Under the pieces are notes generated by a model. The model saw only the letters and a program-made list of their open reading frames with translations. It was not told the origin of the DNA and made no database searches. This document shows, piece by piece, positions 24,952 to 33,370 of a stretch of DNA of 42,430 bases. The stretch comes from UMGS1312 sp964631595 (lineage in GTDB: Bacteria; Bacillota; Clostridia; Oscillospirales; CAG-272). Each line of letters starts with the position of its first letter. The first letter of the stretch is position 1. Location: NCBI GenBank assembly GCA_964631595.1, contig CAZVXL010000014.1, positions 1-42,430 of the forward strand, read 5' to 3'. Both the position numbers and the translations under genes were made by a program.

Positions 24952-26248
24952 AAAGACCCCGTTTACCAAGGAAATGAAAAAGGACTACACTGTCCTCGTG
25001 CCCAACATGGCGCCGATCCACTTTGAGCTGCTGTGTTCCGCATTCAGAAAAGAGGGGCTGAACGTAGTGCTTCTCTCCGACGATACGCAAAACGTCATTG
25101 AGACGGGGCTGAAATACGTTCACAACGACACCTGCTACCCCGCACTGCTCGTTATCGGTCAGATGATCTCCGCCCTGCAAAGCGGCAAATACGATCTGAC
25201 AAAGACCGCTCTCATGATCTCTCAGACAGGCGGCGGCTGTCGCGCCTCGAATTACATATTCCTGCTCCGCAAGGCTCTTGTCGCGGCGGGCTTTGACGGT
25301 ATTCCGATAATATCCTTCAATGTTTCGGGGCTTGAAAAGCAGAACACCGGCTTCACCTTCAACTACCTCTTTATACGCAGGCTTCTTGCGGCTGTGGTAT
25401 ACGGCGATATGCTGATGCTTCTGAAAAATCAGGTATTGCCCTACGAGAACAACGCGGGAGACGCCGAGGCGCTCACGGACAGGTACATAAAAGACATATC
25501 GGATCGCTTTGCGGCAGGCAAGGGTCACACACACGGTGAGATAAAGCGAACTCTTGCCGATATGTGCACCGATTTCGGGCGCATTCCGATGACGGTGGTG
25601 CCCAAGGTCAAGGTCGGCATCGTCGGAGAGATATATGTAAAGTATTCCGCTCTTGCGAACAACGGTCTTGAGGAATTTCTGCACAGTCAGGACTGTGAGG
25701 TCATGCTCCCCGGGCTCATGAGCTTCTGTCAGTACTGTGTCTACAACACCATTGAGGACGAGCTCCTTTACGGCGGAAAAGCCGTGACCGCAAGGGTGTA
25801 CAGGATCGTGCTGAGGTATATGTGCTATTTGAACGGTCTTATTATAAAGGCTGTCCGCGCTCACGGTCGCTTTGTTCCGCCGGAGGAGTTTGAGGAGCTT
25901 CGCACGAAGGGCGAGGAGATCATAAGCTGCGGATGCAAAATGGGCGAGGGCTGGGTACTTACCGCAGAGATATGCGAGCTGATACGCAACGGCTACCGCA
26001 ACATCATATGCACACAGCCCTTCGGCTGTCTGCCGAATCACATCAACGGCAAGGGCATGAGCCGCAGGATCCGCGAAAGGTATCCCGAGGCGAACATAGT
26101 CCCGATCGACTACGATCCGGGTGCGACGAGAGTCAATCAGGAGAACCGCATCAAGCTTATGATAGCGGTGGCAAGAGAGGCGCTCGAAAAGGATGTCCCG
26201 ACAGTTGAAAATGCCCCCTCACGTGAGGAGAACGTCGCAAAGGCTTAA
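24941..26248 (+). CDS. 2-hydroxyacyl-CoA dehydratase-like protein, partner of the activase
   Basis: The 435-residue protein belongs to the HGD-D/2-hydroxyglutaryl-CoA dehydratase superfamily, whose members hold iron-sulfur clusters reduced by an activase. Likely cluster or structural cysteines appear in HNDTCYPALL (Cys65), QTGGGCRASN (Cys100), FCQYCVYN, CGCKMGEGW and CTQPFGCLPNHINGKG. The start is GTG at 24941, because AAGGAGG lies 6 bases upstream. No ATG fits: the in-frame ATG covers the ribosome site itself. In many Clostridia the two parts are one chain of about 1,400 residues (family recollection); here they are split and translationally coupled. No CoA-transferase or dehydrogenase is adjacent, so a role in amino-acid fermentation is not supported by context. 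A terminator follows. Confidence 0.88.
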   Translation: MEIKKTPFTKEMKKDYTVLVPNMAPIHFELLCSAFRKEGLNVVLLSDDTQNVIETGLKYVHNDTCYPALLVIGQMISALQSGKYDLTKTALMISQTGGGCRASNYIFLLRKALVAAGFDGIPIISFNVSGLEKQNTGFTFNYLFIRRLLAAVVYGDMLMLLKNQVLPYENNAGDAEALTDRYIKDISDRFAAGKGHTHGEIKRTLADMCTDFGRIPMTVVPKVKVGIVGEIYVKYSALANNGLEEFLHSQDCEVMLPGLMSFCQYCVYNTIEDELLYGGKAVTARVYRIVLRYMCYLNGLIIKAVRAHGRFVPPEEFEELRTKGEEIISCGCKMGEGWVLTAEICELIRNGYRNIICTQPFGCLPNHINGKGMSRRIRERYPEANIVPIDYDPGATRVNQENRIKLMIAVAREALEKDVPTVENAPSREENVAKA

Positions 26249-26258
26249 AATCAAAAAC

Positions 26259-26289
26259 AGCCGTCATGCAGTACGCAGGCGGCTTTTTC
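26259..26289 (+). terminator. Terminator of the activase-dehydratase operon
   Basis: AGCCG pairs with CGGCT around an inner TGC...GCA stem and is followed by TTTTTCTT. Confidence 0.75.
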
Positions 26290-26299
26290 TTATGTAGTA

Positions 26300-26328
26300 T
26301 TGCATTTTGCTTACTTTTTTGTTATAAT
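26300..26328 (+). promoter_or_regulatory. Promoter of the DUF4838 lipoprotein gene
   Basis: TTGCAT (26300-26305), a 17-base spacer and TATAAT (26323-26328) with an extended TGT before the -10. Confidence 0.8.
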
Positions 26329-26360
26329 TGTGTTAACAAATACTGAAAGTGAGGTAGGTC

Positions 26361-28616
26361 ATGAATACAAAACGCTTGATCTCTGTACTTCTTTCTGCCG
26401 GAATACTTATTTCCGCAGTCTCATGCGGTATACCGTCCGCAGAACGCGAATGTGCGACAGCGCTTTCCTCATCATCGGAAAAATACGCGACTTGGCTCAG
26501 CAGCCGACTCGGTGACAAATACCCCGCCGACATTATTCTCGGCACAGCCGAGGATGCGGAGAGCCTCGGCATCGACGTATCCGCGCTTCGTGACGAGGGT
26601 TACACGATAAAAAAGGAGCACGGCAGTGCGGTGATAATAGGCAAGACCGCCGACGGGCTTGACCGCGGAGTGAGATACTACGCAAACAACATGGCGGAGC
26701 TTGACAGCGGAAGCTACACCTTCGGAGAGGGATACGCGGTAAAGTCGCTCACCGTTGCGGGTCACGATATTTCCGAATACACCATCATCCTGCCCGAGGT
26801 ATCCGACACGTGTCATGAGTTTGCCGCAAGTGAGCTTCAGCGCTACATAAAGCGTGCCTGCGGCGCCGAGCTTCCGACAGTGCCCTTCGGCACCGAGGTC
26901 TCCGGCAGACGCATCACTCTCGAAAGAGTTATGCGGGACAGTGAGGACTACGCCGTCTTCGGAGACGAGAGCCTGCTCATCGCGGTGGACGATGCGGGAG
27001 ACATCACCCTCAAGGGCGGCTATTACCGCGGCTGTCTTTATGCCGTATATGAGCTTCTTGAGAGCTACGTCGGATACCGCTTTGTATACAATTATCTGAC
27101 CGGCACAGATGACAGCTCCGGGGTTGACTATCTCTACGAGGCCGATGCGATAGACATTCCCGCGGGCACATACGATATGCAGTCTCCCTCCATCGACGGA
27201 CGTGACACGAACTGGTATCAGTACCTCAAATACACTGCCGCGATAGCTCCGCTGTACTCGGCAAAGCGGAAGGCGTACCGTATTCCCAACTACGCTCTGA
27301 ACACGGACAAGAGATTTAATCTGTACGGGCTCTGGAAGGTTGCAAACCACGGTGTTGTAGAGCCTTATTACGCACACGACTCATACGATCCGAACGGACA
27401 GCCGTGCTTCACCGACGAGGGCTTTCTTGAGCACTCCTTTGAGATATACGTGAATAAGGTAAACAAATATATTGAAGAAGGTGCCGAGCTCGGAAAGGAG
27501 ATCACCACGATCTCGACCGGACAAATGGATACCTCAAATTTCTGTATGTGCGCCGACTGTACCGAGCTGGTCTACACCGACGGAGGCTATATCGGTCCCG
27601 TCCTGTACTTTGCAAACAGGGTCGCGGAGGTGATCGAACGCGAATTCGGCTCCACGCTTTATGTCAGCACCTTTGCATACTTCGGAACGGCATCGGTTCC
27701 TCTTGTCAACCGTCCGAGAGACAATGTGCAGATATCGTACTGCTTCTACAATGATATCCACAAAAATCTCTGCTACAGCCATCCCATCGACGGACTCTCA
27801 TGCAGAGATACCGCAAGCACGTCCCCGTACACGATAAACAACAGTCTGTACGCCAAGGAGTTTGAGGAATGGTGTGACATTCTGAACAAGAATCAGCTCT
27901 CAGTATGGTACTATCCCGGAACTTGGGAGTGGAGTGCGTTTGCCTCTCCGATAGACCGCACTCTGCGACAGGATATCGCATACATTGCAAGCCACGAGGA
28001 GGTATACAGCATCTTCACCGATCCCGCACCGGGACCGCGTACTCCGGCTGATCTCATAAGACCGTATCTTATCGACAGGCTTATGTGGGATGCGGAGATG
28101 AGTGAGGAGGAATACAGGGCTGTGATCCTCGATTACTACACCGTTATGCTCGGCGCCGAAAGCGCTCGGTGCATCATCGACTGCATGGAGCTTGCGGACT
28201 CGCTTGCATATGACGGCTGCTGGTCATCCATGGCTTGGTCGGATCCCTCCGAGAGACTTTCCATAGATCTTGCGATAAAGGAATTCCCGTATATGCTTGA
28301 GCTTTACAGCCACGCGCTCGACGCGGCTGAATCAGAGGCGGCGGAAACGCTTGTCGGAGTAATGTACTGTGCGATGCTTCACATGGAGCTGACGCTTGTA
28401 CACGATCCGTGGTATCTGAACGGAGATGCGGAATCGCGTGAGCGTTATGCCGAGCTTTATGAGATGTTCCGAGAGTACGGCACGCTGTACGGCTATTCGC
28501 TGAACGAAGAAAAATCGGCAGCAAGCGGAAAGGTCTACAACATTGAAGATAATCCGTCGTTCCTGTTCGGCCACAACAAATCCTCGGGTGAGAATGATGA
28601 ATGGTGGCTGGGTTAA
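26361..28616 (+). CDS. DUF4838 lipoprotein, likely surface carbohydrate-active protein
   Basis: The 751-residue protein has a lipoprotein signal peptide (LISAVSC, lipid-bearing Cys22). Two alpha/beta segments follow that resemble the N-terminal domain of GH67/GH20-type glycosidases: about 55-115 (ADIILGTAEDAESLG) and 135-250 (CHEFAASELQRYIKRACGAE, then GGYYRGCLYAVYELLESYVGYRF). The DUF4838 region lies at about 330-600 (TISTGQMDTSNFCMCADC, VQISYCFYNDIHKNLC, WYYPGTWEWS). This family is often found near polysaccharide genes and is thought to act on or bind glycans, but the activity is not defined. A GTGAGG ribosome site precedes the ATG. It converges on the dockerin esterase and shares a terminator with it. 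Confidence 0.85.
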   Translation: MNTKRLISVLLSAGILISAVSCGIPSAERECATALSSSSEKYATWLSSRLGDKYPADIILGTAEDAESLGIDVSALRDEGYTIKKEHGSAVIIGKTADGLDRGVRYYANNMAELDSGSYTFGEGYAVKSLTVAGHDISEYTIILPEVSDTCHEFAASELQRYIKRACGAELPTVPFGTEVSGRRITLERVMRDSEDYAVFGDESLLIAVDDAGDITLKGGYYRGCLYAVYELLESYVGYRFVYNYLTGTDDSSGVDYLYEADAIDIPAGTYDMQSPSIDGRDTNWYQYLKYTAAIAPLYSAKRKAYRIPNYALNTDKRFNLYGLWKVANHGVVEPYYAHDSYDPNGQPCFTDEGFLEHSFEIYVNKVNKYIEEGAELGKEITTISTGQMDTSNFCMCADCTELVYTDGGYIGPVLYFANRVAEVIEREFGSTLYVSTFAYFGTASVPLVNRPRDNVQISYCFYNDIHKNLCYSHPIDGLSCRDTASTSPYTINNSLYAKEFEEWCDILNKNQLSVWYYPGTWEWSAFASPIDRTLRQDIAYIASHEEVYSIFTDPAPGPRTPADLIRPYLIDRLMWDAEMSEEEYRAVILDYYTVMLGAESARCIIDCMELADSLAYDGCWSSMAWSDPSERLSIDLAIKEFPYMLELYSHALDAAESEAAETLVGVMYCAMLHMELTLVHDPWYLNGDAESRERYAELYEMFREYGTLYGYSLNEEKSAASGKVYNIEDNPSFLFGHNKSSGENDEWWLG

Positions 28617-28650
28617 CTCGGCACACCGTTCCTTCCCTTCCCGCAAGACA

Positions 28651-28683
28651 AAAACAAGGCATCATGCGATGCCTTGTTTTTTT
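28651..28683. terminator. Bidirectional terminator between the DUF4838 and dockerin-esterase genes
   Basis: AAAACAAGGCATC and GATGCCTTGTTTT pair perfectly around ATGC; T-tracts occur in both directions. It serves both convergent genes. Confidence 0.92.
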
Positions 28684-28697
28684 ACCGTTCGGGACAC

Positions 28698-31442
28698 TCA
28701 GGCGCCTCCTCCGGAGATAAGCAATGATAGTGCCGCGAAATCACCCGCATTTACGACACCGTTGCCGTCAACGTCGGCTCTTTCCGAGAGCCCGACGTTG
28801 CCGCCGAGAACTCCGTTCTTGAGGCGGATCATATCGTTTGCATTGATCACGCCGTCGCCGTTGACGTCTCCGCAAAGTATGCCGGTATCCATTTGTGTAC
28901 CCGCGGGGATAAGCTCCGTGAAGGTCATATCACAGCTCTCACAGGTGTACGTGTAATATCCGTCGATGCTCGGTGTCGAGTATTTGCCGACAGCCTTACC
29001 TGTCAACGTATGACCTGTCTCGCACAGAGGCTCGGTATAGTTTGTCCGATAAAGCTTTGCACACATATCGCAGACGTACTCGTCGTATCCGCCGTAGGAG
29101 CATCCGCATGGAACTGTATTCAGAAGTGAGCCGGAATGCTCGTGCTTATAGATACCCGTTGTCACGTTCTTCTTGTTCGGTATTACACGTGTTATGGTCG
29201 AATACTGATTCGACCACACGCTCTTGAAGGAAGTAAAGGACGCCTCGGTATCGAAATCCCATGCTCCGAGCACGTTGCCGCCCGTGCCGACCGTGGCATC
29301 GTAGTTTCCGGTAACGACCTTGAAATTATCAATATAATATTCGCCCGTGGTATAGAGGAGGGCGACCTCGTTTGTTGCGCTGTAGGCGGAATCCTTATCC
29401 GAGAGGATCAGCTCTCCGTCAATATATATATTCACAAGCGAGCCCTTTACGTACACGGCGAATTTTTTCCAGTTATACTCGTATTCGCCGCCGTCGGAGC
29501 TCCAGTCATACTTTGCCGAGGCAATGACCTTGGTCGTGCCGGACGGCAGATTTCCCGTGCCGATCTCGACCTGCTGTGATCGGAAATTATAGCACGCGGT
29601 GACGGTATAGCCGCTGAACCAAAGTCCGATATACGGAGTGCCGCTGAATTTCTCCACACCGATCGGGCAGGCATCGAACTCGATGTATGCCCCTCCCGAG
29701 GTATACGGCTTCAGGGAAGACTCCATATAGTTATACGTGTTGCTTATATGTATCATTCCCTTATCAGCCAGCGACGGGGCGTTTCCGAGCACCTCCGCCA
29801 CCTCCGTTTTGCTGTATCCGCATCTGTCGCAGGTGTAGGTGATCTCACCCGCACTCTTATACGTGGGAGATACGGTTTGTCTTCCGGAATCGAAGATATG
29901 CTCCGCTCCGAGCTCCGGAACAGGGTCATGCGTATAGCTGAAATCACAGTATATACACTCGGTCAGCGTATATCCGTCGCTCTTGCACATCGGCGGAATG
30001 ACCGTATCGGTACATACGTGCGAATCGCATCTCTTGATGATCGCTTCCGCCTCGGCATACGCCGCACTTATCGCTTCGTTTATATCCCACTCATCGGAGA
30101 AAGCGCCGACTGTATTTGCCGTCTCCGTTATAAGTGCGGTCAGCTCATACTTTTTCAGCTCATTCCTGCTGTCGGGATCCGCATACGCCGCAAGCTCATC
30201 GACAAGAGCGGTGCGGTACGCATCAATATCGCTGACACTGAGCGCCTCAAGAATGGTCTGAGACATGAGTCTCATTCCGAAATCGTTGGGATGCACCATG
30301 TTATCCGCCATAAAGCAGAGGAAGTCCTTCCCTGTTTCCTCGATAAGATACTTCTCTATTCTCTGAGGATCGGCAACACCGACTCCGTTCATCTCGGAGG
30401 CAAGTGTATGAAGCACTGCGGCGTGCTCCTCGTATCTTGATGCGGGGAAGGTGTATCTGTTGCCGTAAAGCGACGATACGAGCAGTATCTCACAATCGGG
30501 AAGCTTTTCCCTTATGTAGTTGATCTGCATCTTTAGATTCGACTTAAACTCGGTGCCCGAGATACCGACTCGGTCGCAGGAGGAGTCATTCATTCCGTAA
30601 TTGATGATGACAAGGTCGGGGGAATACTTGATAACGGTCCTGTCCAGCTTTCCGCTGTCAAAATACGACATCGTTCCGCCGATGGCGGTATTGTAAAGCT
30701 TTATTCCGTCATAACCGTATTTCTCACCCAGAGCCTTCGCTGTCATCTCGGGATACGCATCGACGTTTGGGGCTATTCCGAGAAAGCCGCTGCCCATTGC
30801 GCCGGTGGATACGCTGTCTCCGATCACGACGAGGGAGAGCTCCTGCTTATTCTTGAGCTTATCAAGCGTTTTCGGGAGATTTGCCTCTTGATTTGTCGGA
30901 ACGTACGCCTTCCATGTGTCGTTATGGACATACGTGACCGTTATGGACTTATTGCTGAGATCCGCGCCGCCCGTCCAATACTCCCACATACCGTCATTAC
31001 CGGCATGGGGATAATACGGGGAGATCTGATCCGAGCCGTAGCCCGCCGGAACGGAGCTCACGTGAATGTCTCCGTAATTCGATATCGGAATACTGCCGCC
31101 CTCAAGCACCACGAGATTTCCGTCCTTGAGAATGTAATCCTTGCCCTCCGTATAGGTGACCTTGAGGCTGTAGCTCTTTACCGAAACTATTTGATCCGCA
31201 TCGTACATAAGCTCAAACTGCGGAAGCGTTCCGTCCGAATCCCTTATCGGGAATACGATCTCGTTGTACACGATATTTCCCTCCCAGAACGGGCGGGTAT
31301 ATTTGTAGAGATCATACGACGAGCTGTCAAGCTCCGCCGATGTGTAATCATCTGCCGTAACGACCGCCGCCGACGGAGAAATAAGCCCGCAGGACATTAC
31401 CGATGCTGCAAGAGCGGCTGACAAAAGCTTCTTGATTTTCAT
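28698..31442 (-). CDS. Secreted SGNH-type esterase with Cys-rich repeats, lectin-like domain and type I dockerin
   Basis: The 914-residue protein has a signal peptide (about 1-27) and an N-terminal beta domain. An SGNH/GDSL esterase domain spans about 200-405: Ser210 in VVIGDSVSTG, Gly255 in AIGGTM, Asn285 in NYGMND, His384 in MVHPNDFG. A helical stretch follows, then cysteine-pair repeats (CTDTVIPPMCKSDGYTLTEC, TCDRCGYSKTEV, and again CDMCAKLY, TCESCDMTF). A lectin-like beta-sandwich lies at about 560-745. The C-terminus is a dockerin with two calcium loops, DVNGDGVINANDM and DVDGNGVVNAGDF. The dockerin implies docking on a cohesin scaffold at the cell surface. The substrate is probably acetylated plant polysaccharide (inference). 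The ATG at 31442 has GGAAAGGAAAA. It lies 69 bases after a second SGNH gene. Confidence 0.92.
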   Translation of the reverse strand: MKIKKLLSAALAASVMSCGLISPSAAVVTADDYTSAELDSSSYDLYKYTRPFWEGNIVYNEIVFPIRDSDGTLPQFELMYDADQIVSVKSYSLKVTYTEGKDYILKDGNLVVLEGGSIPISNYGDIHVSSVPAGYGSDQISPYYPHAGNDGMWEYWTGGADLSNKSITVTYVHNDTWKAYVPTNQEANLPKTLDKLKNKQELSLVVIGDSVSTGAMGSGFLGIAPNVDAYPEMTAKALGEKYGYDGIKLYNTAIGGTMSYFDSGKLDRTVIKYSPDLVIINYGMNDSSCDRVGISGTEFKSNLKMQINYIREKLPDCEILLVSSLYGNRYTFPASRYEEHAAVLHTLASEMNGVGVADPQRIEKYLIEETGKDFLCFMADNMVHPNDFGMRLMSQTILEALSVSDIDAYRTALVDELAAYADPDSRNELKKYELTALITETANTVGAFSDEWDINEAISAAYAEAEAIIKRCDSHVCTDTVIPPMCKSDGYTLTECIYCDFSYTHDPVPELGAEHIFDSGRQTVSPTYKSAGEITYTCDRCGYSKTEVAEVLGNAPSLADKGMIHISNTYNYMESSLKPYTSGGAYIEFDACPIGVEKFSGTPYIGLWFSGYTVTACYNFRSQQVEIGTGNLPSGTTKVIASAKYDWSSDGGEYEYNWKKFAVYVKGSLVNIYIDGELILSDKDSAYSATNEVALLYTTGEYYIDNFKVVTGNYDATVGTGGNVLGAWDFDTEASFTSFKSVWSNQYSTITRVIPNKKNVTTGIYKHEHSGSLLNTVPCGCSYGGYDEYVCDMCAKLYRTNYTEPLCETGHTLTGKAVGKYSTPSIDGYYTYTCESCDMTFTELIPAGTQMDTGILCGDVNGDGVINANDMIRLKNGVLGGNVGLSERADVDGNGVVNAGDFAALSLLISGGGA

Positions 31443-31511
31443 ATTTTCCTTTCCGCCGAGCTCGGCATTTATCCCACGTCTCGCACAAGACGACACGTTA
31501 AAGTCCTCTGT

Positions 31512-32567
31512 TTACAGTACCCTCTCCATCAGCTCACCGAGCGCCTCCGCCATGGAAGCAAAGCCGAGATCCGTGGGATGGCAGTTGTCCACCGTTCCCT
31601 CGTTTCCGGCAAGTCTCATAAGCTGTCTGCCGTCAAGCATATAGACATTTTCGTCACCTGCTCTGACGGCATTTTCATAGGTCTCGCGAATTATAGAAAG
31701 TCTCTCCGTTTCCTCGGCATCAAGGAGATACTTCGGTCTTGAGAGAATGATTATCGGTATATCCGGATGTGTCTCTCTCACCGCCTTGAACAGCTTTTCG
31801 TGAGTCGCTTTGAGATGCTCGCACGAGGGGGCATTGTGGTCATAGTCAAGCACGAACGCCGACATCGAAAGCCCCTTGATATAATCTATCATGCCGTCCT
31901 CGGCTCTGGCGCTTCCGGAAAAGCCGAGATTCAAATAATCTCTGTCGAATCTGCGAGAGAGTATGCCCTCATATGAGCTTCCCGCTCTCGATGCACACCC
32001 GCCCTGAGTGATCGACGAGCCGTAGTACACGATGGGCTCGAACGGCTTATAGCTGTCACCCTCCGTCAGCTCGGCTGTCTCCTCTATTCCGATGAGAAGC
32101 TCGTCCACGTTGCTGTAGAGCGGGAAATTTATCGTGATATCGCGCATTTTCCTCTCACCGAGCTCGACCGTGCCCTCGTAGCCGTTCTCGATATCGAACG
32201 GGGGCACAAAGGTGTTTACGTAGCGGTAGCCGTCCTCATCCTTCACATACAGATCGAACGCCGAGGAGCCTGTCAGCGGGAAATGGGACATTTTGCCGAC
32301 ATCGTCCATTTTCGCAACGATCGACACCTTAGCGCTGTCCGTCTTAAACCGCACCCTTCCGCCGGCGGTATTGGCATGGAGATAATGCACTCCCTCCGAC
32401 ACTGATTTTGCGACAGCCTCGGGGAGTCTGCGATATTTTTCGCCCTCTCTGAATACGCCGTATATTTTGAACGGAGCGTCGTCGATATTATAAAAGGACA
32501 TTCCGTCGCGGCTGATCTGCGCCTTTACGCTGAAGTTTGTATCGATTTCAGATATGCTCTTAGCCAT
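31512..32567 (-). CDS. SGNH/GDSL hydrolase with N-terminal GxDLY-type domain, cytoplasmic
   Basis: The 351-residue protein has a beta-rich N-terminal domain with SSAFDLYVKDEDGY, which matches the GxDLY domain (PF14607 type), and a C-terminal SGNH hydrolase domain (PF14606 type). Ser185 lies in YYGSSITQGG, the second block is LNLGFSGSA and the Asp327-His330 pair lies in VDNCHPTDLG. There is no signal peptide, so it probably de-esterifies imported oligosaccharides inside the cell. The ATG at 32567 is preferred over the in-frame TTG at 32576 because AAAGG lies 10 bases before the ATG and only 1 before the TTG. It is first in a two-gene unit with the dockerin esterase. Confidence 0.9.
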   Translation of the reverse strand: MAKSISEIDTNFSVKAQISRDGMSFYNIDDAPFKIYGVFREGEKYRRLPEAVAKSVSEGVHYLHANTAGGRVRFKTDSAKVSIVAKMDDVGKMSHFPLTGSSAFDLYVKDEDGYRYVNTFVPPFDIENGYEGTVELGERKMRDITINFPLYSNVDELLIGIEETAELTEGDSYKPFEPIVYYGSSITQGGCASRAGSSYEGILSRRFDRDYLNLGFSGSARAEDGMIDYIKGLSMSAFVLDYDHNAPSCEHLKATHEKLFKAVRETHPDIPIIILSRPKYLLDAEETERLSIIRETYENAVRAGDENVYMLDGRQLMRLAGNEGTVDNCHPTDLGFASMAEALGELMERVL

Positions 32568-32609
32568 TATAAGCAAGCCTTTCGTTTTGGGATTTTTGTC
32601 TACGGTAAT

Positions 32610-32638
32610 ATTTTACTACATAAGCTCATTTTTGTCAA
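32610..32638 (-). promoter_or_regulatory. Promoter of the SGNH esterase pair
   Basis: On the minus strand TTGACA (32633-32638), a 17-base spacer and TAAAAT (32610-32615). Confidence 0.85.
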
Positions 32639-32696
32639 TTCTCGGAATTCCGCCACCGCACCGACAAAGAAGGCTTCGCGAACTTGAGAATACAAA

Positions 32697-32725
32697 GTAT
32701 AAATCTCTTTATTTTACAGATACTA
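32697..32725 (+). promoter_or_regulatory. Candidate sigma-G promoter of spoVT
   Basis: GTATA (32697-32701), a 17-base spacer and GATACTA (32719-32725) resemble the forespore sigma-G consensus (GNATR and CATNNTA) with one mismatch. No sigma-A promoter is evident here, and spoVT is a known sigma-G gene in Bacillus. Confidence 0.55.
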
Positions 32726-32762
32726 ACAGTGCAAATTCGCAGTCAAGGAGATTATATATATT

Positions 32763-33311
32763 ATGAAAGCAACCGGTATTGTCAGAAGGATAGACGATCT
32801 CGGGAGGGTCGTTATTCCGAAGGAGATCAGACGCACAATGAGGATCCGTGAGGGCGACCCACTTGAGATATACACCGACAGAGAGGGAGAGGTCATATTC
32901 AAGAAATACTCTCCGATCGGCGAGCTTGCTTCATTTGCCGCCCAATACGCGGAGACTCTTTACAAGACCTGTCAGATGGCAGTTGTGATATGCGACAGAG
33001 ATGCCGTGATCGCCTGTGCGGGGATCCCGCGAAAGGACTACGCCGACCGCAAGCTGTCCGCCGCTCTGGAGGCGATCATGGAGAAGCGCGCCCTCTACTG
33101 CTCCCGCGGCGGTGAGAGCATACCCGTAACAGACGGCGGAGAGGCGCTCGTAAGCTGTGCAATGCCCATTATCTCGGAGGGAGATATCACGGGGCTCGTT
33201 GCATCTGTCACCGACAGATCGAAGGGCAGCGCACAAAGCATCGCTCCGGAGCTTGAAGCAAAGCTGATCCAGACCGCCGCGGGATTTCTCGGGCGTCAGC
33301 TTGAGGCATAG
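32763..33311 (+). CDS. spoVT: Stage V sporulation protein T (AbrB/GAF regulator)
   Basis: A forespore transcription factor that tunes sigma-G genes and spore coat and germination traits. The 182-residue protein has an N-terminal AbrB swapped-hairpin DNA-binding domain (MKATGIVRRIDDLGRVVIPK to residue 50) and a C-terminal GAF-like domain (about 55-180; TCQMAVVICDRDAVIACAG, SIPVTDGGEALVSCAMPI). The length matches SpoVT (about 178) rather than AbrB (about 95). An AAGGAG ribosome site lies 12 bases before the ATG. It stands alone, divergent from the SGNH gene, with a candidate sigma-G promoter. It is the best evidence here that the organism can form, or descends from, endospore formers. Confidence 0.95.
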   Translation: MKATGIVRRIDDLGRVVIPKEIRRTMRIREGDPLEIYTDREGEVIFKKYSPIGELASFAAQYAETLYKTCQMAVVICDRDAVIACAGIPRKDYADRKLSAALEAIMEKRALYCSRGGESIPVTDGGEALVSCAMPIISEGDITGLVASVTDRSKGSAQSIAPELEAKLIQTAAGFLGRQLEA

Positions 33312-33323
33312 CACCGCCGAGGC

Positions 33324-33360
33324 AAAAAAGGCACGGAGCCATATGACTCCGTGTCTTTTA
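33324..33360. terminator. Bidirectional terminator between spoVT and leuA
   Basis: CACGGAG pairs with CTCCGTG around an 8-base loop. On the minus strand the stem is followed by CCTTTTTT, on the plus strand by TCTTTTA. It serves both convergent genes. Confidence 0.85.
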
Positions 33361-33370
33361 TATCTGCATA

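Noticed and set aside
24788..26041. 417-codon open frame on the minus strand
   Set aside because: It is antisense to the dehydratase-like gene, lacks a ribosome site and any family motif, and follows from the strand-symmetric codon use.
31370..31442. Lipobox (VMSC) in the dockerin esterase signal peptide
   Set aside because: Met at -2 is atypical and a better type I cleavage region (SPSAAV) follows; a dockerin protein is expected to be freely secreted.
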